A stretch of 64,000 nt of DNA from Syngnathus acus (Eukaryota > Chordata > Actinopteri > Syngnathiformes > Syngnathidae), in contig NC_051095.1 in NCBI RefSeq assembly GCF_901709675.1, forward strand, positions 10,012,956 through 10,076,955, given 5' to 3'. Position numbers and translations under genes: made by a program. Under the pieces are notes generated by a model. It was not told the origin of the DNA. It ran no database searches and was given only the letters and a program-made list of their open reading frames with translations. Shown one piece after another: positions 41,997 through 52,372 of this stretch (within the stretch, counting starts at the first letter, position 1; every line of letters begins with the position of its first letter).

Positions 41997-44940
41997 AATG
42001 CAAAAACAGCAATTTTCCCATGATGCCATGAGGTTGACAATGTCTGAAAGACTTTACCAATCATATTGGAATGACAGCCCATTGAAAAATATGTTTTCCA
42101 CATTGGCCATTCCATGCTTCTGCAGTTTCTTTTTACATACAGTTCACTTTTTTTCTCAAGCATATTGGCCAGTCGCAACACATAAAGTGAAACCTTGACT
42201 GTCAAGTTATATTTATTCTGTGACCAAGGTCATGACTAAATGTACATTACTTGACTGTCAGATCATTTTTCAAGTGCTCCTATTATGCTGCAGTAAGAGT
42301 GTTTTTTCATCACTTTTTGCGTTATACGTATGCTAGCATTAAGATAGCAGATTTTCATTGGTTGAACATGCCTGTGTTTACTTAACAATGTGTAATACTC
42401 TGTTTGTTTAATTTGCCAATGTTAACCTTGACTAGGAGTGACAGCTTGAAAGAAGCACACTTTGCCTCCGAGACCCGTTCTAGCAAGTGAGATTTCTTTT
42501 TTTGTTTGCTGTTAGTGAAAGTCGATATAGTCTGGCATTTCCTGAGAAAGTGAAAACAGGTGCTTTCTATTCTTTATTGAGCCAAGGCACCAATTTCACA
42601 TTTATATAATCAACGCCAAACCAATGTCAAATATAGCAATAGTGAATAATAATAATAATGATGATCTTGTAATAATAAAGGTTTCTTATACGAGCATTTT
42701 AACCTTTGAGCTTGTCACTATACATTGCTGCCACACAGTACATGAACTGTAATAGTTTCGTCATCTGAAAAAAAATGATGGGCAAAATGTTTGGAGACGC
42801 GCATATCACATTGAAATTATGCTGAAACGAGTCCACGTGATTTGCGCTTTTTGTTGGCCGTCAACTGAAGGCATGTTTTCCTTTGTCGCGTGGCACCAGT
42901 GTTCGCACGAGTGAGTTCACCTGAGGAAGACGCTTTGCACTTGAAAAGCGTCCCGATGCGACCATGACACGGGTGACAAGGGTCAACGGCGTGCCTCCTT
43001 GCTTCGCGCCTGACAGGCGGGATGTCACGGCAGGGTCACAGCTAATTAGCTTAGTTGCCATGGAAATGCTTTCTCAGCGTCGGCGACACACAGACAAACT
43101 GGATACTTTTTTAGGTACGCCCGTACAATCGATGAGATCCAATGTTACTGCTTTTTAAAAAGATACACTCAGTATATCCACCTTTTATTCAGAGTTTTTC
43201 ATTTAACCACGTCTCTTATTATTTGGCCAAATAGCATGAAGGAATTGACAATAAAGCCGATTCTGAAATTCTGAAATATTAAATTCAAAAGTCATCTCAG
43301 GGTACGGCATTAGCTTAATGCACACACAAACACGTTACGTATACACTGTAAACTGAAAAGGAAAAAACTCCTTTCGTTGTTCCTGAGCATGCTGGGGAAC
43401 GTAGCTTTTAATGTCAGGGATTTCATTTTTTTTATTTCTCCATCTGTTCCATTTGCATTTTTGCGTTAATGAAAGCCATCACGGGAAGACGCTTTAAATC
43501 CTTCCTGTTTTCCTCGATGGATTTTAACTTTGGGGATTTCTGCCTGCTGACTGGTGGCTTGGAACAAAGTTGCATTCTCTTTGAGTAAAGCCGTTTCCGT
43601 CAACAGAGCCTTTTAATGCCAGGTTGCATCTGCTTTTACGAGATGAAAACTTGATCTTCCCTCGCGGACGCATTGAATTTATGCTTCTATTTGTCATACA
43701 TCACATCAAATGCATATGCTAAGGGAGATGTGAGCACGTTTGATAGATACAAACGATGGAGACATCAATATAAGTGAATGTTAATCAGTTTGATATTTAC
43801 TGCACACCCGTGACCACAAAGCGCCGTCCCCAGCCTCCGTTCATGTTTCAACAATAAAACAGAAACCCGTTACCCAGGTTATAAGTTGTTTATATTTTTC
43901 AGAAGACTGCCTGGCAACAACTGGCTAAGTACAACCTGATCAAAGATGAATGATTCTTTTGTTTTGCCTGTACCCAACCACCTTCATGCATGAATATAAA
44001 TTGTTACTAAATTCATCTAATTTAAGATAAGAACATTTTTCAAGTAGAGTGATATGTGATATAAGTGACTTTTCCGGCATGGTTCCAATAAGTAATGGAG
44101 GTTGCAGGAGAGCACGAATGAAGCTGTTTGAATGGGCAAAGCTAATCAAAATGTACTTTTAAAAAAAAAAAAAAAAGAAAGTGTTGTCTTGCGCAGGCGT
44201 TAATTTCAAACGGAAAATGTCAAGATGAGGGCCAAGAACAAACCCACGCAAGCAAAGAAGATTAAGATAAACGACGTCTCCTTCTTCCAAAATGAGGTTT
44301 ACCAGTTTTTTTTTTTTCCTCCTCCTCGCTTACGTTTGAGTTTGATGTCAATCTCCTTTGTGTGTCTGCTAGATATCGCACAGTGAAATGTAAAAGGTGC
44401 TCATCCTAATTAAGTTTTGCTTTATGAAAACCTTAATGAGAAACTGTTTGGCTTGTTTGTTTGTTTTAATCTTAAAATGTGCGTGACTACACTTGTTTTG
44501 AAAGTGACACTGCTAACGTCATAACTGTTGTCTTTGAGCTGCAACAAATAACCCACAAAAGACAAATCGGCAGATCATTTGAGATTCCTCAAGCAATTAT
44601 CAAATTTGGTCCTCAAGTGAACAGATGCTTCTATTTGTGTGTTTTTATGTTTTCCAGTGGATTCAATCGTTGAATCGTGTTCTTCTGTACATTTTTCATG
44701 CTGTGTGGAAGCCTGTTGGAAGTGAAAGTTGAGGTAAGACGGTTTAGACGTTTATGAGTTTTGTAAGATGTTCACACTTTAATGTTCCTGTCAAGATGAA
44801 AGTAAAAATGTCACAGCGCGGAAGAGTGTCGTTAACAACCCCAAGTTTAACTTCATCCTGGTCCTTTTTGGATGCCGTTATTAATGTAGTAGACTTTCTT
44901 TTTATTTCTGATTTTTGTGCTGCATGTTCTAAATAATAAT
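41997..44940. other. Intergenic sequence
   Basis: Holds a short AAT/GAT run (42,644-42,665) and nothing else that can be supported. Confidence 0.7.
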
Positions 44941-45032
44941 AATTGAGAATAACTGTCAACTGTGGCCATGGGAAGTCCTTTGAGACATGTTCGTGATTAA
45001 GGGCTATATAGATCAAATTGAGTTGACTTGAC
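44941..45032 (-). repeat. Interspersed repeat copy B, inverted relative to copy at 1871
   Basis: Read on the minus strand it gives GTCAAGTCAACTCAATTTGA, then CTATATAGCCCTTAATCACG, ACATGTCTCAAAGGACTTCC and CATGGCCACAGTTGACAG. This aligns along its length with copy A at 1871-1975. Confidence 0.75.
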
Positions 45033-47581
45033 TAAACTGCTCAATTTTGTGATTACAAGTAATGCAGCCTCAGCTGATGAGTTTAATTTGCTCTGTGGTC
45101 CTACTCTCAAATGGAAGGTCGTTTGCCCGTAAAACATTTTTTTTAAACCAAGGTTCTACTAAATCTAAAATGAGCTTCAAAATCATGGAAAGTCAAGCCG
45201 TTGTCTCCGCTCTGCAGCTCTGTGGGTCTGTCTGCAGAATTTGTCTAACCACAGCCCACTATTTTTCTTAACAGTCAATCAAATACCACCATATCTGATT
45301 TCACTTTACAAGGATTTTAATAACATAATGAACATATTTAGGCCACGAGTAACACAAGCTAAACTTAGCTCCTCCGCTGTACTTACACATGACACCGATG
45401 ACTACTTTCCTGTGAGGCAGGGTTTGCTGTAATTCTCAATGAATCATTTACTAAGGCTTTTCAATGCAGCATTATATCCACAAGACAACAACAAAAGTTG
45501 TTGTTATACCCTTTCCGTTGGTTGCTAACCTTGAATGCGGCGCCATCGTTATGCCTGGAAGGCATTTTGCTCTCATCAAGAAGCACAAATCTCATTTGCA
45601 CGGCACATTTTGCCGCACAAGAATCCCACAAAGCGATATTGCTTTGTGAGACTAAATGGATTTGAAAGTGCCTTCACACACACACATTGATGTGTTTTAT
45701 GTTGACTGCATAATATCACTGCAGCGAAAAGCAGAACAGTGTATATCTATATACTGTACAGTCTTCCATTGGATAACAATAACTGTAGCCGAGCCATCTA
45801 TCTGAGCTTTTGTACATTAGAATACTAGCTCTCAGTAGGGCATCTAAGCAACGTAAAGACATTTAGTTGTCACGTTGAGCTGCCGGTGATCATTATTTGC
45901 TGAAATTTGACGAGGCCGCATTTGGTCATTGAGCTCTTAAAATTTTTGTTTTTTTGTTTCGTGTGCCGATTTGCAAGTAAAATATACAAGCCCATTCATA
46001 GTGCTGGGAAATAGCATTATAATGCGACCCAAAAGAAGAGTAATTGTTGAAGGCGGGGTGCCTGTGTAGAAATTAATTATCTGCAGGGTGTTTCGCTTCA
46101 TGTGTAAACAATACATCTGAGCAGGTTCACTCGCACTAGTGCAAGGCCATTAAGATGCTGATGTGGCTATGCAGCAGTTGTTAGCTTTAATGACTCCGCT
46201 GATGAATTAGCACTTAAAGTGGAGTTTGTCCTCCTCCTACCTGCACGCTCTAAATAAAAGACGGCCATCATAAATTGAATCCGCAATTTTAAAGATTGGC
46301 TGGAATTTAATAGTGCTAACATTCGCATACGCTATCTGTTATCTATTAAGAAAGCTAGCGTCTTATTGATTAAGTTCAGTCATGGTCAGGTTAGTAAAAG
46401 GACACTATTTCCTTAAATAGTTTCTTCCCCTTAAATTGGAGGGTCATCTACTTAAGACAAATAAACACCTAACTCAAATCGACGCCACGGGTAATTGTAG
46501 TCAGTTGGGCTATGTCGGTCCATGAATAGCTAAGGAAAAAAAAACATACTAATTGACGTCTACTCTATAATGTTTACAATTGCCCACATTAACTTTAAAC
46601 TGTAATCATACCACAGAATATAATCACAAAGCACTCATTCCAAACTCCTCTTATAACAGTATCTTTAAAATTATATTGCACATACTGCAAATTGGTCACC
46701 AGCCACTCGCAGTATATGATTTGAAACTTTTATTTGACAAATTCAGTCCATGAGATGTTTCTGACATCACTTGTTTGTATCGCGACCAGACTGACCTTGG
46801 CTTTTTTATAATCCTCTCTCCGAATACAAAAGGTGTTCCGGTGCATTACTGTGAGGTGGTAGGAAGTATGAAAAAGCCAGACAACATCACACTGCATCTG
46901 ATATATGTTTCTCTCAGCATCCAGTCTGAATTTTGAATAGTCTGTTCTCATCGGGAGAGTTCAGTTGCAGTTGCTGTATTTGCAATGTCACCCCATCGTC
47001 TCTCTTATTTGCTGTCCGTCGTCATCCTGAGTCCCAGCCGGTGTTATTTACGCCGCCGCTGCGGATCCAATCTTGCTTGGAGTGGTGAGCTGCAAAAGAC
47101 TTTCACTGTTGAGTGTCAACGACGGTGCAGAGTACATTTCCAGAAGGGATGCTCTTGTGTGAGGGAGCCGCAATGGGCATTTTAAACATCAAAAAGACAA
47201 ACCTTTATGTGGATTTGACCTTTCAACCGTGCTTTAAGGCAGCAAAACAGTCCATCAAAGAGGGGCTATTACTGTATTTGACACATTCTATTCCTCCTGC
47301 GAATTAGCTTGTCAAACGGAAAGCCTCCCACTTGTTTCTTGTTAGCTTTGAAAATTGTGCATTCAACTGCCCAACTGAGCTGGACATTTTGTTGCTAGAG
47401 TTTACAAGTTCCCCACCATGATCCATGGTCACTTTTGTTAGAGCTCAACATGTTACACAAATGGAACTCTTGAACTCTTCTTCTGTATCGAACGAATCTT
47501 AAGCCATTTACTGAAAAACATGCATTTGTAGTTTTTCACAAGATGCTGCCAAAGAACCGGCTATCTAGAAAAGTACGCTAG
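45033..47581. other. Intergenic sequence
   Basis: No gene, RNA or mobile element recognised. The block 46,080-46,330 is unique-looking sequence with TTAATGA, ATGAATTAGC and AATAAAAGACGGCC motifs and might be a conserved regulatory element, which is speculation. Confidence 0.6.
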
Positions 47582-47830
47582 TACCGTATTTTCCGGACTA
47601 TAAGTTGCAGTTTTTTTTATCATAGTTTGTCCAGGGGTACGACTTATACTCAGGAGCGATTTATGTATGCGATTATATAATTCCACATGTTATTTTCACA
47701 CTATACCGCATGAGGGCGCTCTAGGCCTATGTTGATAATTTCAACACTTCAGTCTGACGTAAGCGATGTAGAAAGGAAAATGTCGTAAGGTAAGTATGAA
47801 ATGAGTTTTGGGATAAGTTTGGAACTTGTG
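47582..47830 (+). mobile_element. Solo end of a CTATAAGTCGC-type element
   Basis: TACCGTATTTTCCGGACTAT continuing AAGTTGCAG, then ACGACTTATACTCAGGAGCG, copies the left end of the element at 4811. The internal part (CCGCATGAGGGCGCTCTA) is unrelated to the foldback insert there. No matching right end was seen, so the copy looks truncated. The right limit is approximate. Confidence 0.65.
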
Positions 47831-49388
47831 ATGCATTTAAACTACTGTATTAATAAAGAAAGTGTTGTGGTTGTGTTGATTATTGTTTTTTTTCCTATTT
47901 GTGGCAGGTTCGATGCCTATCCTGCATGAATTGCAAATCTATTTCTTGAAAACCTTCAACTTGTTAGCATAGCAATGAATGTGTTCAATTAGGCGTCTAA
48001 AATCAACATTTTCCAGCCATAAAATGTCTGGGCAACCTTATTGTGGACTGCATCCATGGTCCCTGTAGACAATGTGTGATACCAATCAATCAGCCTCTTG
48101 CCGTTTAGCTGGCTTGATGCTAATGAGCTATTAGTGCAAATGGTTTTAATGATTTTTAGCCTTACCGTATTGAGCAAATTGAAGGCTGAAGCCTAACCGT
48201 CAAGCATTCACGTAAATTAAGAAAGTGCATTTTCCAAAATCTCTCCCAATTGTGGACACAATGAATTTATTGATTTCACAAGGCAATAAATACAGAGGCC
48301 CCCGTGGAATTTCTGTGTAATCCCTGTGTTATTTCTTCTTATTTGATTCGTGAATTGTCGTTTAAACAGATTCCCAAACATTCACTCAGTTGAGCCCTCT
48401 GGAAAGTTAGGGGGAAAAAATGTGCACACCAGCTTCGCCATCCACAGGAAGTTTCCCGGACAGGTCTATAATAACCGAACACAAGTCCTCAAGGATCCAT
48501 GCCTGAAATCCAGCAGGAAGTGCAGTGTGAAGCAGCCATTTCTCAAGCTCACACTTGGACAAACTTTTACTAGAGAATTTAACCAAGTAATCATTGATTT
48601 GATGTCTCTGAGACACTAAATTGCAAAGCTTTTTCCCCTTCGCCCTCAATCATTCTATCAATAGGCTGACTGACATTCAGCCTTGAGTCAAAAACGACAA
48701 AAACACTTAACGCTGTGTTGCTCGTTCTTTTTTTTTCTTCTTAAAACTCTAATCAAGTCTTTGAGTCTAACATGTTTTGGGTGGGAGGGAAACAGATGGT
48801 TTTCATTAAAAGTGTCAAAGCAAGTGTTCATTGCAAGGTTATTATCCAGCTACCCTGGCACATTTTGTTTCCGTAAATGTCTGTTTTAAACAATGGAGCT
48901 GTCTCGACAACTTCACTTGATTTTTTGGTTGTTGTTTTTTTCGGGAGGAATGATTTTGCCTTTGAGCAGTTGCGAGAAGCGACTGTGCAGCAGACAAGCA
49001 ATTAGTCCACAAAGACCAGACCATTAGACTGAGTGAGGCAACCCTTCAAAGAGACGAGGGCATAAATCCTTCCGGCATGCCGGCACACACATCTTGACTG
49101 GACGGCACTTTGTTAGTTTGTGAAGCAGGTTGCGGGGAAGCGCTCAATTTGAGTCTCCCAGATGAAGCGCCACAATTGTCCTTCCCGCAGACAAGCAGCG
49201 CCTGGGTAATCTTGCGGTTGTCTCATCTTGACATTCAGAGGCCGCCGCCACCGCCTGCACTGCTGGGAATTTTCGGCAAAAGCCCGACAAGACATTTGCA
49301 TGTGAATGATCCGACTCTGCCTCATAAAACTTCTCGCCTGATGGAAATGAAGTTGGTGATTAAAACCAGTCTATTATCTCTCATTTGG
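47831..49388. other. Intergenic sequence
   Basis: No supported gene or element. Short open frames only. Confidence 0.7.
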
Positions 49389-49593
49389 TTATTATTTTAA
49401 TAAACATTTATGTTAAAACTTATCTGGTGTTTTATTCCTTGTTTTTATATTCGCCAATTAAAACATAAAAATCAGACATTTGGTTAACTGCTTTATATGA
49501 CGTGTAGGTACACCTCATGGACACTTCAATAGGTACACTACACGAGGTAAAAAAAAAAAAAGAATAAATAAAGGTTTAATTGCACAATAAAAG

Positions 49594-49680
49594 CAGGTTC
49601 AAGCATTTTCTCGCACCTGGGATCGAACCAAGATATTACCAAGCAAGAACCCATGTCACTAACCAGTCGGCTGTTTCGAC
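49594..49680 (-). promoter_or_regulatory. tRNA-like Pol III promoter in left arm
   Basis: This is the inverted counterpart of the segment at 51360. On the minus strand it reads GGCTGACTGGTTAGTG...GGTTCGATCCCAGGTGCGAG and then a CTTTTATTG run, again pointing outward. Confidence 0.65.
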
Positions 49681-49825
49681 ATGACAGGCTACGGTCGAAT
49701 GCACTGTTTTGTACTAGTGATGTGCATCACAGGCCAATAGGGAAAAAGCTTAACTGAAAGTGAAAAGTGCCACACCCGCCCTCACCCCCACCTCCTGATT
49801 GGCTGTTTGAGCTGTGATGTCACTT

Positions 49826-50837
49826 GGACACTCCATTAGGTACACCGCCATTTTCAAGTGTACCTAATAACAGGCCACTTTATTAGGGAAATATCATGGT
49901 CAAAGGTCACAGGTGTCAAGCTCTAGTCCTCGGGGCCGCGTTCCAACATGTTTTCCAAGTGACCCTCGTTAAGAGCACCTGCGTGAAAAGTTTTGGTCAC
50001 TTTCACGTTCCGCAAGAGCTAAAACTTTTCACGCAGGTGCACTTAACGAGGGAATCACACGGACACTCCATTAGGTACACCGCCATTTTCAAGTGTACCT
50101 AATAACAGGCCACTTTATTAGGGAAATATCAAGGTCAAAGGTCACAGGTGTCAAGCTCTAGTCCTCGGGGCCGCGTTCCAACATGTTTTCCAAGTGACCC
50201 TCGTTAAGCGCACCTGCGTGAAAAGTTTTTGGTCACTTTCACGTTCCGCAGGAGCTAAAACTTTTCACGCAGGTGCACTTAACGAGGGAATCACACGGAC
50301 ACTCCAACAGGTACACCGCCATTTTCAAGTGTACCTAATAACAGGCCACTTTATTAGGGAAATATAAAGGTCAAAGGTCACAGGTGTCAAGCTCTAGTCC
50401 TCGGGGCCGCGTTCAAACATGTTTTCCAAGTGACCCTCGTTAAGCGCACCTGCGTGAAAAGTTTTGGTCACTTTCACGTTCCGCAGGAGCTAAAACTTTT
50501 CACGCAGGTGCACTTAACGAGGGAATCACACGGACACTCCATTAGGTACACCGCCATTTTCAAGTGTACCTAATAACAGGCCACTTTATTAGGGAAATAT
50601 CAAGGTCAAAGGTCACAGGTGTCAAGCTCTAGTCCTCGGGGCCGCGTTCCAACATGTTTTCCAAGTGACCCTCGTTAAGCGCACCTGCGTGAAAAGTTTT
50701 TGGTCACTTTCACGTTCCGCAGGAGCTAAAACTTTTCACGCAGGTGCACTTAACGAGGGAATCACACGGACACTCCATTAGGTACATCGCCATTTTCAAG
50801 TGTACCTAATAACAGGCCACTTTATTAGGGAAATACA
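49826..50837 (+). repeat. Tandem array of about 235-bp units (4 full plus partial)
   Basis: GGACACTCC begins each unit at 49826, 50061, 50297, 50532 and 50768, spacing 235-236 bp. Each unit contains a short inverted pair (TAGGTACAC...GTGTACCTA), a GGTCAAAGGTCA direct repeat and a 32-bp-stem hairpin. Units differ at only a few bases, so homogenisation or expansion was recent. Confidence 0.93.
50198..50288. repeat. Hairpin in array unit (32-bp stem, 27-nt loop)
   Basis: CCCTCGTTAAGCGCACCTGC... at 50198-50229 is the inverse of the segment at 50257-50288 with one mismatch. Equivalent hairpins occur in the other full units and in inverted form around 50,990-51,080. Confidence 0.9.
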
Positions 50838-51216
50838 CGAGGTGAATCTTGGAAAACATGTTGGAACGCGGCCCCGAGGACTAGAGCTTGACACCTGTGA
50901 CCTTTGACCATGATATTTCCCTAATAAAGTGGCCTGTTATTAGGTACACTTGAAAATGGCGGTGTACCTAATGGAGTGTCCGTGTGATTCCCTCGTTAAG
51001 TGCACCTGCGTGAAAAGTTTTAGCTCCTGCGGAACGTGAAAGTGACCAAAAACTTTTCACGCAGGTGCGCTTAACGAGGGTCACTTGGAAAACATGTTGG
51101 AACGCGGCCCCGAGGACTAGAGCTTGACACCTGTGACCTTTGACCATGATATTTCCCTAATAAAGTGGCCTGTTATTAGGTACACTTGAAAATGGCGGTG
51201 TACCTAATGAGTGTCC
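50838..51216 (-). repeat. Inverted portion of the 235-bp array (about 1.6 units)
   Basis: The same unit appears in reverse orientation after a junction reading AAATACACGAGGTGAATC, whose ACACGAGGT part resembles the outer-arm sequence CTACACGAGGT. The array thus carries unequal copy numbers on either side of the inversion point. Confidence 0.9.
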
Positions 51217-51359
51217 AAGTGACGTCACAGCTCAAACAGCCAATCAGGAGGTGGGGGTGAGGGCGGGTGTGGCACTTTTCACTTTCACTTAAGCTTTTTC
51301 CCTTGGCCTGTGATGCACATCACTAGTACAAAAGAGTGCATTCGACCGTAGCCTGTCAT

Positions 51360-51449
51360 GTCGAAACGGCTGACTGGTTAGTGACATGGGCTCTTGCTCG
51401 GTAATATCTTGGTTCGATCCCAGGTGCGAGAAAATGCTTGAACCTGCTT
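51360..51449 (+). promoter_or_regulatory. tRNA-like Pol III promoter (A and B boxes) in right arm
   Basis: An A-box-like CGGCTGACTGGTTAGTG (51367-51383) is followed by a consensus B box GGTTCGATCCC (51411-51421). CTTGG/CCAGG flank the TTCGATC loop as a T-arm. A TTTT run at about 51,446 could end Pol III transcription. The acceptor stem does not close, so this is a tRNA-derived promoter and not a tRNA gene. It points outward from the element. Confidence 0.65.
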
Positions 51450-51654
51450 TTATTGTGCAATTAAACCTTTATTTATTCTTTTTTTTTTTACCTCGTGTAG
51501 TGTACCTATTGAAGTGTCCATGAAGTGTACCTACACATGTTGTCATATAAAGCAGTGAACCAAATGTCTGATTTTTATGTTTTAATTGGCGAATATAAAA
51601 ACAAGGAATAAAACACCAGACACGTTTTAACATAAATGTTTATTAAAATAATAA

Positions 51655-51946
51655 TAAAAATAAAATTCAAACCAGCAATCCAATGTGAAATTGCAGTAGA
51701 TATATTGGATAACAATATTTAGGCGTATATATGCATACACGTTATTTAAAAACTACTCTAAGTGTTATAAAATCAAGATTACCCAAAGAGAAGCATAATC
51801 TCCCCGTTGTTGCATCACGGCGCATCCCTTCATGCAATAAAGTTAGCCGTTAGCTTGGAGAAAACGTGCATAAAAGAAGTGGTGTTTCAGTGAGTGGTTC
51901 TTTCTTTACTTGGCAAATCGTAAATCTACATTCTGGCTTACATAGT
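51655..51946. other. Intergenic sequence
   Basis: AT-rich, nothing recognised. Confidence 0.7.
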
Positions 51947-52372
51947 TCATGCCAGGGGACGCAACACGTTCACTGACTGATCCGTTGATGCACGGGAAGG
52001 CAGTTCACCCATTAACTCGTTCGCGAAAGGGAAAGTCAGGATTCGTTCCCTCATTGATCCGTTCACGCGATGAACTGGAAATGCAAATCACTCACTCACT
52101 GACTCGTTCACTCACAAATCCGATTCAGTTGGTGAACGGGAAGTGCAATTTACTACTTGTTCGTGAACGGGACGTTACGTCATTTTCTTCTTTGTTTTGT
52201 TTTACGGCGAGGTGGCACCAGCTTCAATGCGCATTACCGACACCTACTGGTTGAAGTCGTATGAACTGAAAAAAGAACGAATCACTTTAGGAAGTGATTC
52301 GTTCACTCCCGTTCACTGAAATACATTCGTTCTTTTGAACGAGTCGTTCACTCACGAGCCAACACTATGGAG
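51947..52372. repeat. CGTTCACT-rich interspersed repeat with hairpin
   Basis: Motifs CGTTCAC/GTTCACTC/GTGAACGG recur many times on both strands. At 52,275-52,304 GAACGAATCACTT is followed after TAGG by its exact inverse AAGTGATTCGTTC. CGTTCTTTTGAACG follows shortly after. The block looks like a mobile element found widely in fish, but family and edges are uncertain. Confidence 0.55.

Larger units (their letters stand above)
49389..51654. mobile_element. Large inverted-repeat element with internal tandem array, 2.27 kb
   Basis: The outer arms 49389-49825 and 51217-51654 are near-perfect inverted repeats of about 438 bp. They start TTATTATTTTAATAAACATT and end TTTATTAAAATAATAA. Inside, about 235-bp units run in plus orientation (starts 49826, 50061, 50297, 50532, 50768). 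Orientation flips near 50,834-50,850, after which about two inverted units follow to 51,216. No transposase is present. Target-site duplication was not identified. I do not recognise the family. Confidence 0.85.

Noticed and set aside
49826-50837. CRISPR-like array
   Set aside because: Repeats are about 235 bp with no short-repeat/unique-spacer pattern, and the genome is vertebrate.
51360-51430. Functional tRNA gene in the inverted-repeat element
   Set aside because: A and B boxes and a T-arm are visible, but the acceptor stem does not pair and a clear anticodon stem is lacking. Only a tRNA-derived promoter can be supported.
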